A stretch of DNA of 64,000 nt from positions 2,790,001 through 2,854,000 of the forward strand of contig OW818681.1 of NCBI GenBank assembly GCA_942493075.1, in the 5' to 3' direction. Position numbers and translations under genes: made by a program. Every line of letters begins with the position of its first letter. Within the stretch, counting starts at the first letter, position 1. The notes beneath the pieces are model-generated. The model was given only the letters and a program-made list of their open reading frames with translations. It had not been told where the DNA came from and did not search any database. Below, piece by piece: positions 51,982 to 60,908 of this stretch. Source of the DNA: JBBQYD01 sp942493075. GTDB taxonomy: Bacteria > Verrucomicrobiota > Verrucomicrobiia > Limisphaerales > UBA8199.

Positions 51982-52722
51982 TTGCGAGAGTTGAAGAGGG
52001 GCGTATATTTGCGCGTATCATTTGTGTCCCTACTGCTTGCTATTAAGAGAACTGAGATCGCCAGACGCGTTGCTGCCCTGGCAATGAGTGGTGCGCTGCT
52101 CGTGCCGCTTCTGGCGCCCGGAGAGCCTTGGGCTGCTTCTGTTCAATGGGAACATATAAGTGGAGCCGACTGGCTGCTCCGTGACAGCATGACACTTCAG
52201 CCTGTAGCTTTGGCCAAAGATCCCAAGCAAATCATAGCAGGCTCCTTGCCGGGCGTAATCCAGGCTACGGAGCATCAGGCACCGCAGGGGCTTTCTGTAG
52301 TCACAGTGCATGATCGTCTGCCAGAATTCTGGGCGCAGCCTGCGGTGTGGAACTCGTTTCAGCGGGGGCCTTCGGCCTACGCTGGAACAGAGCGGGATGT
52401 GGAGCCGGATGACTGGGCGGGGCGTCAGGCTTCGGACCGTCGGGCATACGCATTTGATCAAGGGCGGCGACGTTCCGAGAGTCTGGCCAGAAGCGTGCCG
52501 GTGTTCGGTGCCGTTCAACTGGAACGCCACGCGAATGGACTCAGTCTCAATTGGCCGGGAGTTCCTGGCAGGCTTTACGTTTTAGAGACAACTGATTCGT
52601 TATCCAAGCCATTCCAAACGATGCAGGTTTATGGAGCGGTGGAGCAGGGGAACGTCTCTGTGAGTTTGCCCGCACCGGTGGGCGGAGAGAGCTACTATCG
52701 AATCAAGGAAGTCGGTTATTAA
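51982..52722 (+). CDS. secreted protein with beta-sandwich C-terminus
   Basis: About 246 residues; the start is uncertain (TTG 51982 or later). RRVAALAMSGALLVPLLAPG and PWAAS form a signal peptide. The middle is unrecognised. The end, ERHANGLSLNWPGVPGRLYV, LETTDSLSKPFQ and SYYRIKEV, is the beta-sandwich tail of many secreted Verrucomicrobiota proteins. It is followed after ten bases by the Hcp-like gene. Confidence 0.6.
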   Translation: MRELKRGVYLRVSFVSLLLAIKRTEIARRVAALAMSGALLVPLLAPGEPWAASVQWEHISGADWLLRDSMTLQPVALAKDPKQIIAGSLPGVIQATEHQAPQGLSVVTVHDRLPEFWAQPAVWNSFQRGPSAYAGTERDVEPDDWAGRQASDRRAYAFDQGRRRSESLARSVPVFGAVQLERHANGLSLNWPGVPGRLYVLETTDSLSKPFQTMQVYGAVEQGNVSVSLPAPVGGESYYRIKEVGY

Positions 52723-52731
52723 TTTAAGATT

Positions 52732-53298
52732 ATGTTCACACACATCCGTACGTTGCTGGTATTGGCGGCTTGCCTGACAACCACTCTGTCTGTTCTTGCT
52801 CAATCCTCCGCTGCGAACAGCACAGTTTTTATGAGGTTAGTCGGCCCAGATGGGGCCATGGAAGGAGAGGTGGTTTCAAAGGGCCGTGAAGGGTGGCATC
52901 GGGTGCAGGGCTTCTCCCACGAGATAATTTCTCCCAGGGATGCAGCGAGCGGGCTGCCGACCGGCAAAAGGCAGCATACACCATTTCGAGTTATCAAGCT
53001 TATCAACAAGAGCTCGCCATTGTTGCTTTCAGCTCTTGGAAAGAATCAGCAGTTGCCAACTGTCGAGGTCTCCATTTGGACTCCCACTAACATAGGAACG
53101 GAGGAGCGTGTGGTTACATATAAGTTGGTGAACGCAGGGATAGCATCGATTCGCCCTTGGATGCCCAATAAGAACGATCCGCAGACCACAAACTACCCCC
53201 CGGCAGAGGAATTGAGCCTCACGTATCAGAGCATTGAAGTGACGTCTCATAACGGCAATGTGATCGCCACTGACACTTGGAACGGGAGTGGAAGCTAA
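52732..53298 (+). CDS. Hcp-like protein with signal peptide
   Basis: 188 residues. A signal peptide (LLVLAACLTTTLSVLAQ) is followed by an Hcp/T6SS tube fold: FMRLVGPDGAMEGEVVSKG, WHRVQGFSHEI, PFRVIKLINKSSPLLLSAL, VEVSIWTPT, VTYKLVNAGIASIRPWM and LTYQSIEVTSHNG. Hcp of type VI secretion has no signal peptide and needs TssB/TssC; neither occurs here, so this one is likely exported by Sec and has another role. It follows the secreted gene at 51982 as a likely pair. Confidence 0.75.
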   Translation: MFTHIRTLLVLAACLTTTLSVLAQSSAANSTVFMRLVGPDGAMEGEVVSKGREGWHRVQGFSHEIISPRDAASGLPTGKRQHTPFRVIKLINKSSPLLLSALGKNQQLPTVEVSIWTPTNIGTEERVVTYKLVNAGIASIRPWMPNKNDPQTTNYPPAEELSLTYQSIEVTSHNGNVIATDTWNGSGS

Positions 53299-53370
53299 AG
53301 GAAGGGCCCGCGGACGAGCACGGACTGAAGGCGCGGGCGTCCACGGACCAGGGATGGGAAAAGCTACGAG

Positions 53371-54573
53371 CTAAGGTGCCATTGCGAGTGGGAGTTCGAA
53401 CCAGAAGGTGCTGCCGTGGCCGGCTTTTGAAATGACACCTACGCGCCCGCCCAAGCGTTCCATGGCTTTCTTGACCACCGCGAGACCGATGCCGGTTCCT
53501 GGATACTTGGTCTGGGCTCGTTGGAATAATCCGAAAAGTCTCGTTTGATGATGTGGCGGGATGCCGATCCCGTTATCGGTAATAGTTAATCGAGCCATCT
53601 TTTCAATGGTTTCGGAGGAAATCACCACGTGCGGGGTGACTCCTTTGGCGACGAACTTTACGGCGTTGCCGATGAGGTTGGAAAAGACTTGGGTTAGAAA
53701 TGCCTCGTTGCCCATGACATGAGGCAGGGTGCCTTTTATTTCCACGTGCGCTGCGGGAGGTTGAAATCCCGGGTAGTCCTTCAAGATTTCGGTCACGAGG
53801 AATTGCAGGTTGATCGGCACCAGGCGGAGCTTGGTGCGAACGATGTTGCTATAGCTCAGAACATCGCGGATCAGCAGGTCCAGGCGGTTAGCCGAGCTGC
53901 AGATTCGCTCGAGAAACTGCACGCCTTCCGCATCGAGCTTCTCCTCATAGTTCTCCAATAGCAGCCTGGAGAAGCCCTGCATTGCGCGAAGGGGGGCGCG
54001 CATGTCATGAGTGATGCTATAGGAAAAAGTCTCCAAATCCTGGATGGTATCCATCAATTTCGCGGTGCGTTCGTGGACGCGGGCTTCCAGGATTTCGTTC
54101 TGGTGGCTCAGCAGATCCCTGGCATCGGCCAGTTCCTTTTTTGTGGCCTCGAGCCGGGTGACATGCTCGTGAAGAGCGTCCTGAGCCTGTTTCAATCGAA
54201 GCAGCATGCGGACATGTGCCAGGAGTTCTTCCGGTTCCACCGGGCTGGCGAGGTAGCCATCGGCACCGGCATCCAACCCCCGAATGCGGTCAGTGGTCAG
54301 CGTGAAATTGGCTGAGATCTGCAGGACGGGGATGCGCTGAGTCTCCGGATCAGAGCGCAGCCTACGACAGATTTCCAAGCCGCTGATGTCCGGGAGTTGG
54401 ACATCGAGCAGGACGAGATCTGGCTGTTGGCGGGCGACCTGAAGGGCATCTGCGCCGGTAGCGGCCTGCACGACGGAATAACCTGCGCGCTCCAGGAGGC
54501 GGGAGATCGTGTAACGATTGGCTTCATCATCGTCAACCAGGAGAACCCGGGCATCTCGGCGTTCAATGGACAT
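53371..54573 (-). CDS. hybrid response regulator/histidine kinase
   Basis: 400 residues from ATG 54573. Receiver domain first: VLLVDDDEANRY and LVLLDVQLPDISG (phospho-Asp), then SPVEPEELL. A coiled-coil linker (about 130-190) precedes the HisKA box SYSITHDMRAPLRAMQGF (His about 205). The ATPase has NLIGNAVKF (N box), TDNGIGIPP (G1) and GTGIGLAVVKKAMERLGG (G2). Without a membrane span it is cytoplasmic. It overlaps the end of the next hybrid kinase by 11 bases and acts after the stressosome genes. Confidence 0.85.
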   Translation of the reverse strand: MSIERRDARVLLVDDDEANRYTISRLLERAGYSVVQAATGADALQVARQQPDLVLLDVQLPDISGLEICRRLRSDPETQRIPVLQISANFTLTTDRIRGLDAGADGYLASPVEPEELLAHVRMLLRLKQAQDALHEHVTRLEATKKELADARDLLSHQNEILEARVHERTAKLMDTIQDLETFSYSITHDMRAPLRAMQGFSRLLLENYEEKLDAEGVQFLERICSSANRLDLLIRDVLSYSNIVRTKLRLVPINLQFLVTEILKDYPGFQPPAAHVEIKGTLPHVMGNEAFLTQVFSNLIGNAVKFVAKGVTPHVVISSETIEKMARLTITDNGIGIPPHHQTRLFGLFQRAQTKYPGTGIGLAVVKKAMERLGGRVGVISKAGHGSTFWFELPLAMAP

Positions 54574-56749
54574 AGTGGTTTGAGAGGGTGGATGGTTGGT
54601 AGAGGGCCTTCGACAAGGCATCGTGTATCCTGCGGCTGGAGGCTGCTTCGTTGGCATGGTCTTTGGGGATGGAAATAACGGCTTGTTCGGTTAGCAGCTT
54701 TGTCTCAGCGGAAGAAAGCCGCTTTGAGGTGTGAACTACAACCGGCAGCGAAGCGGTGGCAGGGTTCATTCGAATTCTGCGGAGGACCTCGAACCCATTG
54801 ATATCAGGCATAACAAGGTCGAGGAGCAACAGTGCCGGAGTGTTCTTATCGATCAACCTTAGCGCCTCCCCGCCTCCAGAGGCTTCCGCGACGGAGAACC
54901 TTGTGTCAGCCAGTGCGGTTTTCAACAGATACCGGCTCGCCTCATCGTCGTCCACGATCAGGATGGTCTCTGGCGATCTTGGCACGGCCTTGTGCAACTG
55001 CTCTAGGAGGCTGTTGCGATCAACGGGTTTGCTGAGGAAAGCACGAGCCCCGAGGGTCAGCGCTTGCTCCTCGTTTTCAATCACTGTTATGACAAGAACC
55101 GGGATGTCGCGTGTAGTGGCTTGATGCGTCAGTTCCGTAAGGTAACCCCAACTACATTCCCGGTTAAGAATAACATCCAGAATGATTGCCGCAGGGCGGA
55201 AGCGTGCCAAGGCTTGGCGCGCCTGGAGAATGCTCAGCGCGGGGATGGGCTGGAAGCCGGTACCCTTTAAGAACTTGTCGTACATGAACAAGGTTTCTTC
55301 GTTATCTTCAATGACGAGGATGGGAATTCGAATGGGATCGACATCCTCAGAAACACTCGGCACGACCACAGGGGTTTCGAGGCCTTGGTAGGACCGAGGA
55401 AGCGTGAGGCTAAAAATGGAGCCTCGGTTGGACTGGCTGGAAACTGTAAGTGTGCCGCCAAGAAGCTGAGCAAGCTTACGGGACAGCGGCAGGCCCAAGC
55501 CCGTGCCCTTTTTGCCTTGTTGGTGTGGGCCCTCGACTTGGGTGAATTCCTCGAAGATACGCTCCTGATCCTTGGCTTCGATTCCCACGCCGGTGTCGCA
55601 GACGCGGAAGACTACCTGGTCATCGCCCACCAATTCGGCGCGAATCCTGACTTCACCCTTATCAGTGAATTTGAGGGCGTTCGAGATGAGGTTGCGCAGG
55701 ATCTGGGAAACCTTGGTCTCATCAGAGAGGAGTGGCGGTAGCTGGCGCGTTTCTTCAAAAATGAGGGAGACGACCGAATTATCCGCCAATAGAGGTTTGA
55801 GCATGCCTCGCAGAGCGCCGAAGAGGTCTTCGATGAAGAATTCGGCTGGGCGGACGGTCACCTTTCCGGCCTCTACTTTGGCGAGGTCGAGCAGGTCGTT
55901 GACCAGATCCGAGAGATCATGGCTGGCGCGCTGGATGAAGCAGACTTGTTTTTCCTGCTCAACAGTCAGGTCCCCATCAATGCGATCCAGCAGCATGCGT
56001 GAAAGGCTGATGATGGAGTTGAGAGGAGTGCGGAACTCATGGCTCATGTTCGAGAGGAATTGAGTTTTGAGTTCAGAGGCCTTGCGAAGGTAGTCGGCGC
56101 GTTCGTCAAGCTCTGAATAGAGTGCGACCACGCCACGATTGGTATCTTCGAGCTCCTTATTTAGTTGAGCCAATTCCGTCTGGCGTTTCTGGAGTTCCTC
56201 CAAGGTTCGGAGAAGCTCCTGGTTCTGGCGCTGTATCTCTTCGAAGGGATCCTGGGGTGGGGAGGCCGCGAGTTGGGAAGTGATGTTTTGGAGGGTCTCG
56301 GGTGGCAGAACCTTGATACGGGCAGGCAGTTGTTTTGTAAGCAGCACCACTGTCCCATGCTGGTCTGAATGGATTTGAAAATCGTCCATTAGGCGCCGCG
56401 CGCCGAGAATGCCCATGCCCATGCCGGTTCGGGAAACGTACTTTCCGGATAGCACGTCGTTCAGGGCAGGAATCCCGCGACCTGTGTCGCTGACGCGGAT
56501 GAGCAGCGAGAGGGTGGGTGAGGTCTGGACGGCGAACTCGGCTTTGCCACTCCCCACGTAGCGGAACGTGTTGCGGGCGATCTCCGAAATGGCGGTAGCG
56601 ATACGAACCTGATCATGAGTGTCGAAGCCCAGCAGGCCGGCGATTTGACGCGCTCGTTGGCGTGCCAGCACAACGTCATGCTCAAAGCGGATGGCAACCG
56701 TCGTAAGGACCGGCCCTGATAACGGCAGGATGGTCAATGGTTCATTCAC
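54563..56749 (-). CDS. hybrid histidine kinase with RsbT-like N-domain and two receivers
   Basis: 728 residues. Domain order: an anti-sigma-type HATPase (about 20-140; ATAISEIARNTFRYVG, VSDTGRGIPAL, GMGMGILGARRLMDDF); coiled coil (about 165-230); HisKA with FLSNMSHEFRTPLNSIISL; ATPase (ILRNLISNALKFTDKG, CDTGVGIEAKD, GTGLGLPLSRKLAQLLGG). Two receivers follow: ILVIEDNEETLF with AIILDVILNRE, and ILIVDDDEASRYL with LLLDLVMPDINGF. The RsbT-like head on a kinase is unusual and links it to the stressosome genes transcribed just before it. Output is probably phosphotransfer to the next gene product. Confidence 0.85.
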   Translation of the reverse strand: MNEPLTILPLSGPVLTTVAIRFEHDVVLARQRARQIAGLLGFDTHDQVRIATAISEIARNTFRYVGSGKAEFAVQTSPTLSLLIRVSDTGRGIPALNDVLSGKYVSRTGMGMGILGARRLMDDFQIHSDQHGTVVLLTKQLPARIKVLPPETLQNITSQLAASPPQDPFEEIQRQNQELLRTLEELQKRQTELAQLNKELEDTNRGVVALYSELDERADYLRKASELKTQFLSNMSHEFRTPLNSIISLSRMLLDRIDGDLTVEQEKQVCFIQRASHDLSDLVNDLLDLAKVEAGKVTVRPAEFFIEDLFGALRGMLKPLLADNSVVSLIFEETRQLPPLLSDETKVSQILRNLISNALKFTDKGEVRIRAELVGDDQVVFRVCDTGVGIEAKDQERIFEEFTQVEGPHQQGKKGTGLGLPLSRKLAQLLGGTLTVSSQSNRGSIFSLTLPRSYQGLETPVVVPSVSEDVDPIRIPILVIEDNEETLFMYDKFLKGTGFQPIPALSILQARQALARFRPAAIILDVILNRECSWGYLTELTHQATTRDIPVLVITVIENEEQALTLGARAFLSKPVDRNSLLEQLHKAVPRSPETILIVDDDEASRYLLKTALADTRFSVAEASGGGEALRLIDKNTPALLLLDLVMPDINGFEVLRRIRMNPATASLPVVVHTSKRLSSAETKLLTEQAVISIPKDHANEAASSRRIHDALSKALYQPSTLSNHYVH

Positions 56750-56772
56750 AACAAAGCAGCAAGCGGAACATA

Positions 56773-57780
56773 TCAGGTGGATCGTTTAACAACTACGACG
56801 CTGAAATCATCGCGGTCGCGGCGAAAATCCCGGTAAAGCACTCCGGCGATCAGGGCGGGATGCCTGCTCAGCAAACCGGGGTAGGAGTCCACGCGCCAGC
56901 GAGTGAGCATTCCGTCGCTGTGGAGCACGAGAGCCGCTTCCGTGTCCCATGGATAGGCGTATTCCTGGATTTTGTGGACTTCGTGACCGACGGTGCCGTT
57001 GTGCGAGATCATGCTCCTGGTGCCCTGGTGATTGAGCAGGACGCCACTGATGTTGCCGACCCCTGCAAACTTAACCTGCCGAGAGGCGGGGTTGAGTTCG
57101 CAGACAGCGAGGCTGGCACCGCGCGTGGGGCGGAGGGCCGCGTGAAAATCCTTCAACAACTCCTGCAGGCCGGTGCCGGGGCTGGATTGGAACACCCGCA
57201 CAGCCTCATTGGCAGCGTCGGCGGCCAGGGGCCCGTGGCCAAGGCCGTCAGCCACCAGGATGCGCTCGGTTTCCTGGCCGCTGAGGTGGGACCAGGCATC
57301 GCCGCACGCATCCTCCTCGGCCGTGGGCAGGCAGATAGCCCCCATCACCACTGATGAGGCGGGAGGAGTGCGTTTCGCCCAGACTTGAGAGAGGATTACC
57401 GTGCCGGATCCGACCAGGGAATAGATGTCAAAAACCGAAGACATTCTTTGGATGGCACCTAGTCCTGTGCCCGGGCTGCCCGCAGTAGAAAAGCCATCAG
57501 TCATGCAACGGCTCAGGTCCTGCATACCCGGCCCCTGATCCACGGCCAGCATTTCTACGCCGGATTGTCCTTTCTCCTCCAGAGCGCGGAGGATGATGCG
57601 CCCCCCGGTGGCATGCTTGAAAAGGTTGGTCGCCATTTCAGTGGCGACGAGGCTGACAATGCCGGATAGCTCCTCGCTGAAACCAAGACTGCGGGACAAG
57701 GCTGAGGCCTCGCGACGTGCCAATCCGGAGCGAGAGGAATCGGATATGCTAATCAGAAGGGAAGGGCTCACGTTTTCCAC
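56773..57780 (-). CDS. RsbT-like ATPase/RsbX-type phosphatase fusion
   Basis: 335 residues. The N-terminal half is a GHKL anti-sigma kinase (SLVATEMATNLFKHATGG, AVDQGPGMQDL, GTGLGAIQRMS). The second half is a PP2C/SpoIIE phosphatase with DACGDAWSH, LVADGLGHGPLAADAANEA and LAVCELNP, ending RDDFSVVVVK. RsbX dephosphorylates RsbR/RsbS to reset the stressosome. The start overlaps the RsbT stop by 13 bases. Cytoplasmic; the fusion would combine sensing and resetting. Confidence 0.85.
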   Translation of the reverse strand: MENVSPSLLISISDSSRSGLARREASALSRSLGFSEELSGIVSLVATEMATNLFKHATGGRIILRALEEKGQSGVEMLAVDQGPGMQDLSRCMTDGFSTAGSPGTGLGAIQRMSSVFDIYSLVGSGTVILSQVWAKRTPPASSVVMGAICLPTAEEDACGDAWSHLSGQETERILVADGLGHGPLAADAANEAVRVFQSSPGTGLQELLKDFHAALRPTRGASLAVCELNPASRQVKFAGVGNISGVLLNHQGTRSMISHNGTVGHEVHKIQEYAYPWDTEAALVLHSDGMLTRWRVDSYPGLLSRHPALIAGVLYRDFRRDRDDFSVVVVKRST

Positions 57781-58175
57781 CTCAGGGCAGTAATCCGGGT
57801 ACCGGTTCCGAGCTGGGATCGGATGTCGAATTCGTTAACCAGACGTTTGGCACCACCCAAGCCAAGGCCGAGCCCGTTTCCGGTTGTATAGCCATCCTTG
57901 AGAGCGAGGGAGATGTCGGGAATCCCCGGACCCTGGTCCTCGAAGATCAACCGAAGTCCCATACGCTTGTTTTCCTCCACCGCCTCGACTGTTAGATTTC
58001 CTCCACCGCCGTAGATGACGGTATTGCGGGCCAACTCGCTGGCTGCTGTGACCAGTTTGGTCTGATCGACCAGGCTGAACTTGAGTTCCTCGGCGAGCCG
58101 GCGAACCGCCTGTCGAGCCCGGACCACGTCGTCCTCCGCCGTGATCGGCACTACCTGGGATTTGATAGCTACCAT
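57768..58175 (-). CDS. rsbT: RsbT-type serine kinase
   Basis: 135 residues of the RsbT/RsbW GHKL family: TKLVTAASELARNTVIYGGGG (N box), LIFEDQGPGIPDISLAL (G1) and GNGLGLGLGGAKRLVNEFDI (G2). RsbT phosphorylates RsbR and RsbS and leaves the stressosome under stress. Its start overlaps the rsbS stop, typical for this operon. Confidence 0.85.
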   Translation of the reverse strand: MVAIKSQVVPITAEDDVVRARQAVRRLAEELKFSLVDQTKLVTAASELARNTVIYGGGGNLTVEAVEENKRMGLRLIFEDQGPGIPDISLALKDGYTTGNGLGLGLGGAKRLVNEFDIRSQLGTGTRITALRWKT

Positions 58176-58546
58176 TACAGTCGGGACTCCTGATTCAGCG
58201 AGGCCGTCAGGAACTCCATGCCTTTATCTACGTTGAGGGCCGTTTTGACGCCCTTCATCTCCAGGCCTAGTTCGACCAGGGTGATGGCCACGGCGGGCTG
58301 CATCCCGACGACAACCGTTTCGGCGTCCAGAATCCTGGACATGGAGGAGATGTTGGCGAGCATGCGTCCAATAAACGAGTCAACCATGCTGAGAGACGAG
58401 ATATCGATCAGCACACCGCGTGCGCCTGTCTGGGTGATTCTGTTTAGCAGATCGTCCTGAAGAGCCATGGCCAACCGGTCGTGCATATCGACCTGGATGG
58501 TCACTAACAGAACCCGGCCCATCTGCAAAATAGGGATGCGCTCCAT
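58175..58546 (-). CDS. rsbS: RsbS-type STAS protein
   Basis: 123 residues from ATG 58546 (MERIPILQMGRVLLVTIQVD). The STAS fold has VLIDISSLSMVDSFIGRML with the phospho-Ser region, VVVGMQPAVAITLVELGLEM and the end MEFLTASLNQ. It is the stressosome scaffold partner of RsbR and RsbT. It lies 14 bases after rsbR. Confidence 0.85.
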   Translation of the reverse strand: MERIPILQMGRVLLVTIQVDMHDRLAMALQDDLLNRITQTGARGVLIDISSLSMVDSFIGRMLANISSMSRILDAETVVVGMQPAVAITLVELGLEMKGVKTALNVDKGMEFLTASLNQESRL

Positions 58547-58560
58547 GACGCGTAGTGGAG

Positions 58561-59424
58561 TTAGGATTTTGCGGTTGTTTTCGTGACGTGCATCCCGGAA
58601 CGCTGGAGAGCCACGAGAAAGGCATCTGCCAGATTCGCTTTGGTGGTGACGTTGTTCAAGGTCACGCCAAGGTGAACAATGGTCTGGGCAATCTGCGGGC
58701 GGATGCCGCTGATGATGCAATCAGCACCCATTAAGCGGGCGGCGGTAACGGTCTTAAGAAGGTGCTGGGCCACCAAGGTGTCGACGGTCGGAACACCCGT
58801 GATGTCGATGATTGCCACGTTGGAGCCCGTCTCGACGATTTTCTGCAAGAGAGATTCCATGACGATCTGTGTGCGGGCGCTGTCCAGGGTTCCGATGATT
58901 GGCAGAGCAAGGATGCCATCCCAAAGCTTAACCACAGGGGTGGAGAGTTCCATCATCTCATGCTGCTGGCGGTTGATGACCTCCTCCCGTGTCTTGAGAT
59001 GGATATCCGTCGTGTGAAGCGCCAAGCTGTCCAACAGTTCAGTGACGATCCAGACCTCGTTACCCAGCTCATCCGCGGACTTAATCTGTCGGCGAAGCAG
59101 GGCAAAAAGTGGCCTTTTGAGGGACAAAACGAAGGTAGCAGTTTCTGAAGGAGCGAAACCCTTCTGGCCCCTGGAGCGAGACACGTTAGCCAGGAACTCC
59201 CGCATCGGAGTCCAATGGCTGGAGGAGGGGTCCGTTCCGTTTTCCTGCTGGAGTCCTGAGGTGAAGAGTTGGAGGAACTCGCGACATTGCTCCCGCAACG
59301 CATCATCTTTCATGAGCATTTTCGTGTGTGGGGCCGTCCTGGCCTGATCCGCGATCCACTCTGCGAGTATCTCCGGCTCGTTTTTCTTGACCAACTCGGG
59401 TACGCGTAACTTGGCTGTTTGCAT
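58561..59424 (-). CDS. rsbR: RsbR-type stressosome sensor
   Basis: 287 residues from ATG 59424. The N-terminal half (1-165) is an RsbRD-type helical sensor (VPELVKKNEPEILAEWIADQ). The C-terminal STAS domain has LPIIGTLDSARTQIVMESLL, AIIDITGVPTVDTLVAQHLL (phospho-Thr site) and CIISGIRPQIAQTIVHLGV. It lacks a globin or PAS domain. First gene of rsbR-S-T-X; the intergenic region to the S1 nuclease gene probably has its promoter. Confidence 0.85.
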   Translation of the reverse strand: MQTAKLRVPELVKKNEPEILAEWIADQARTAPHTKMLMKDDALREQCREFLQLFTSGLQQENGTDPSSSHWTPMREFLANVSRSRGQKGFAPSETATFVLSLKRPLFALLRRQIKSADELGNEVWIVTELLDSLALHTTDIHLKTREEVINRQQHEMMELSTPVVKLWDGILALPIIGTLDSARTQIVMESLLQKIVETGSNVAIIDITGVPTVDTLVAQHLLKTVTAARLMGADCIISGIRPQIAQTIVHLGVTLNNVTTKANLADAFLVALQRSGMHVTKTTAKS

Positions 59425-59760
59425 ATTTATTACTTGGCTGATACGGAACTGGGCTGTCGCTTCAAGGGGGCAATCTGGAAGGCAGCACCCGGAAAACCCC
59501 AAGCCAATCGTTGGGAGCGCTCTATTCCGTGCGTGGACTCATCCTTCAAAAGGCCTTCTGATGGCGACAGCCACAAATTAAGGGGGCATAGTGCCGTGAT
59601 TGCTTCGTCAGGCAAATAGGCTGAATAACCCATATAAGCGAAAGCCCTTTACATAAGGGGTGAACCATTCAAGACGTCGCCGCCGGATTCTTCGCAAGAT
59701 CCGCCCGGAAGTTCCGTGGCGGAACGAATCCGAGGCGACTTTTGAGTGGGAGCAAATGGT
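59425..59760. other. 336-base divergent intergenic region
   Basis: No gene is supported. It must contain the promoters of rsbR (minus) and of the S1/P1 nuclease gene (plus). I could not fix hexamers. Confidence 0.35.
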
Positions 59761-60726
59761 ATGAAACTACTGTGGTTAAGCCTGATGATGGTGGTGTTAG
59801 GGAGTTATACGGCGGAAGCTTGGAACGCCCTTGGGCATCGCACCATAGCTGAGATGGCCTGGCGCCAGATGGACGCCAAGGAGAGAGCCGAGGCATCCGC
59901 ATTGCTCAAGCATCATCCGCATTATGATGTTCTTCTTAGCGCCAAGGTCCCAGAGGGAGTGGATACCAATGAATGGGTATTCCTTACGGCCGCAATCTGG
60001 CCTGACATGGTGAGGCCTGCCAAGAAGGGGGAACCGGAGAAGCCCGAATCGGTGACCCGATACAACGTGTTTCCGCACGCGATCGAGTTGCCCATGGTGA
60101 GGGAAAGCGAGAAACAGCAACTCTCCACAAAGGGTTTCAGAGTGCCTAAACCGAACGCTCAAACGGCTTTGATCGATTCTCTGGCGACGCTCCGGAACAA
60201 AAAAGCTTCGGTGCATGACCGGGCAGTGAGCCTGGCGTGGGTACTGCATCTATGCGGGGACCTTCATCAACCACTGCATGCGGCTACGCTGCTGACAGTT
60301 GATCATCCCAAGCAGAACGGCGCCGGGGGTGTCTTCGTGCTTCTTGATCCTGCTGGAAACCGAGTGAGCATTCACACATTTTGGGATTCCCTCCCGGGAA
60401 CTGACCTGAGTTATCCTTCGGTGATCCGTTTTGCGAACGAGCTGTCAGCGGCCCCTGACCTCCAGCCATCCACCATGCGGGATTACCGGAAGCACAAGCG
60501 CGTAACGCAGTGGGCCCAAGAAAGTTACGAAACGGCGGTCCACTTTGGCTATGCCGAGGATCGTGTGCAGTTGGCGCACAGTGCGGATTTAAAGTCTGGC
60601 ACGATCTCAGAGGATGGTTTGCCAAAAATGTCCGAGGAGTATGCCCGTGAGGCTCGAGAGTTGGCCCACGTTCGATTGGTGCTGGCTGGGCAACGCCTGG
60701 CCGATCAGCTCAAGAAGATCTGGTAA
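59761..60726 (+). CDS. exported S1/P1-type nuclease
   Basis: 321 residues. A signal peptide (LLWLSLMMVVLGSYTAEA) is cleaved before WNALGHRTIAEMAW, where mature Trp1 and the His bind zinc, as in P1 nuclease. More zinc ligands: IWPDMVR (Asp), LHLCGDLHQPLHA (His, Asp, His) and IHTFWDSLPG (His, Asp). Substrates are single-stranded nucleic acids, with a 3'-nucleotidase activity in the family. The gene stands alone. Likely nutrient scavenging outside the cytoplasm. Confidence 0.9.
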   Translation: MKLLWLSLMMVVLGSYTAEAWNALGHRTIAEMAWRQMDAKERAEASALLKHHPHYDVLLSAKVPEGVDTNEWVFLTAAIWPDMVRPAKKGEPEKPESVTRYNVFPHAIELPMVRESEKQQLSTKGFRVPKPNAQTALIDSLATLRNKKASVHDRAVSLAWVLHLCGDLHQPLHAATLLTVDHPKQNGAGGVFVLLDPAGNRVSIHTFWDSLPGTDLSYPSVIRFANELSAAPDLQPSTMRDYRKHKRVTQWAQESYETAVHFGYAEDRVQLAHSADLKSGTISEDGLPKMSEEYAREARELAHVRLVLAGQRLADQLKKIW

Positions 60727-60908
60727 GGCTTTTCTTCGAGTTCTGGCTGGTTTTGCATGGCTGATGGCCCAGCCATCCAGCCGAATTCCCCCCTCCTAAA
60801 TCGCGCACTCATCTTCCGGGCGCGCGCGTTCGTGCTCTCCTTGTCAGACAAACCACGACACGACAATCGGATACGGGCCGATATGCCTAAAAATGGTATT
60901 TCGCCAAG

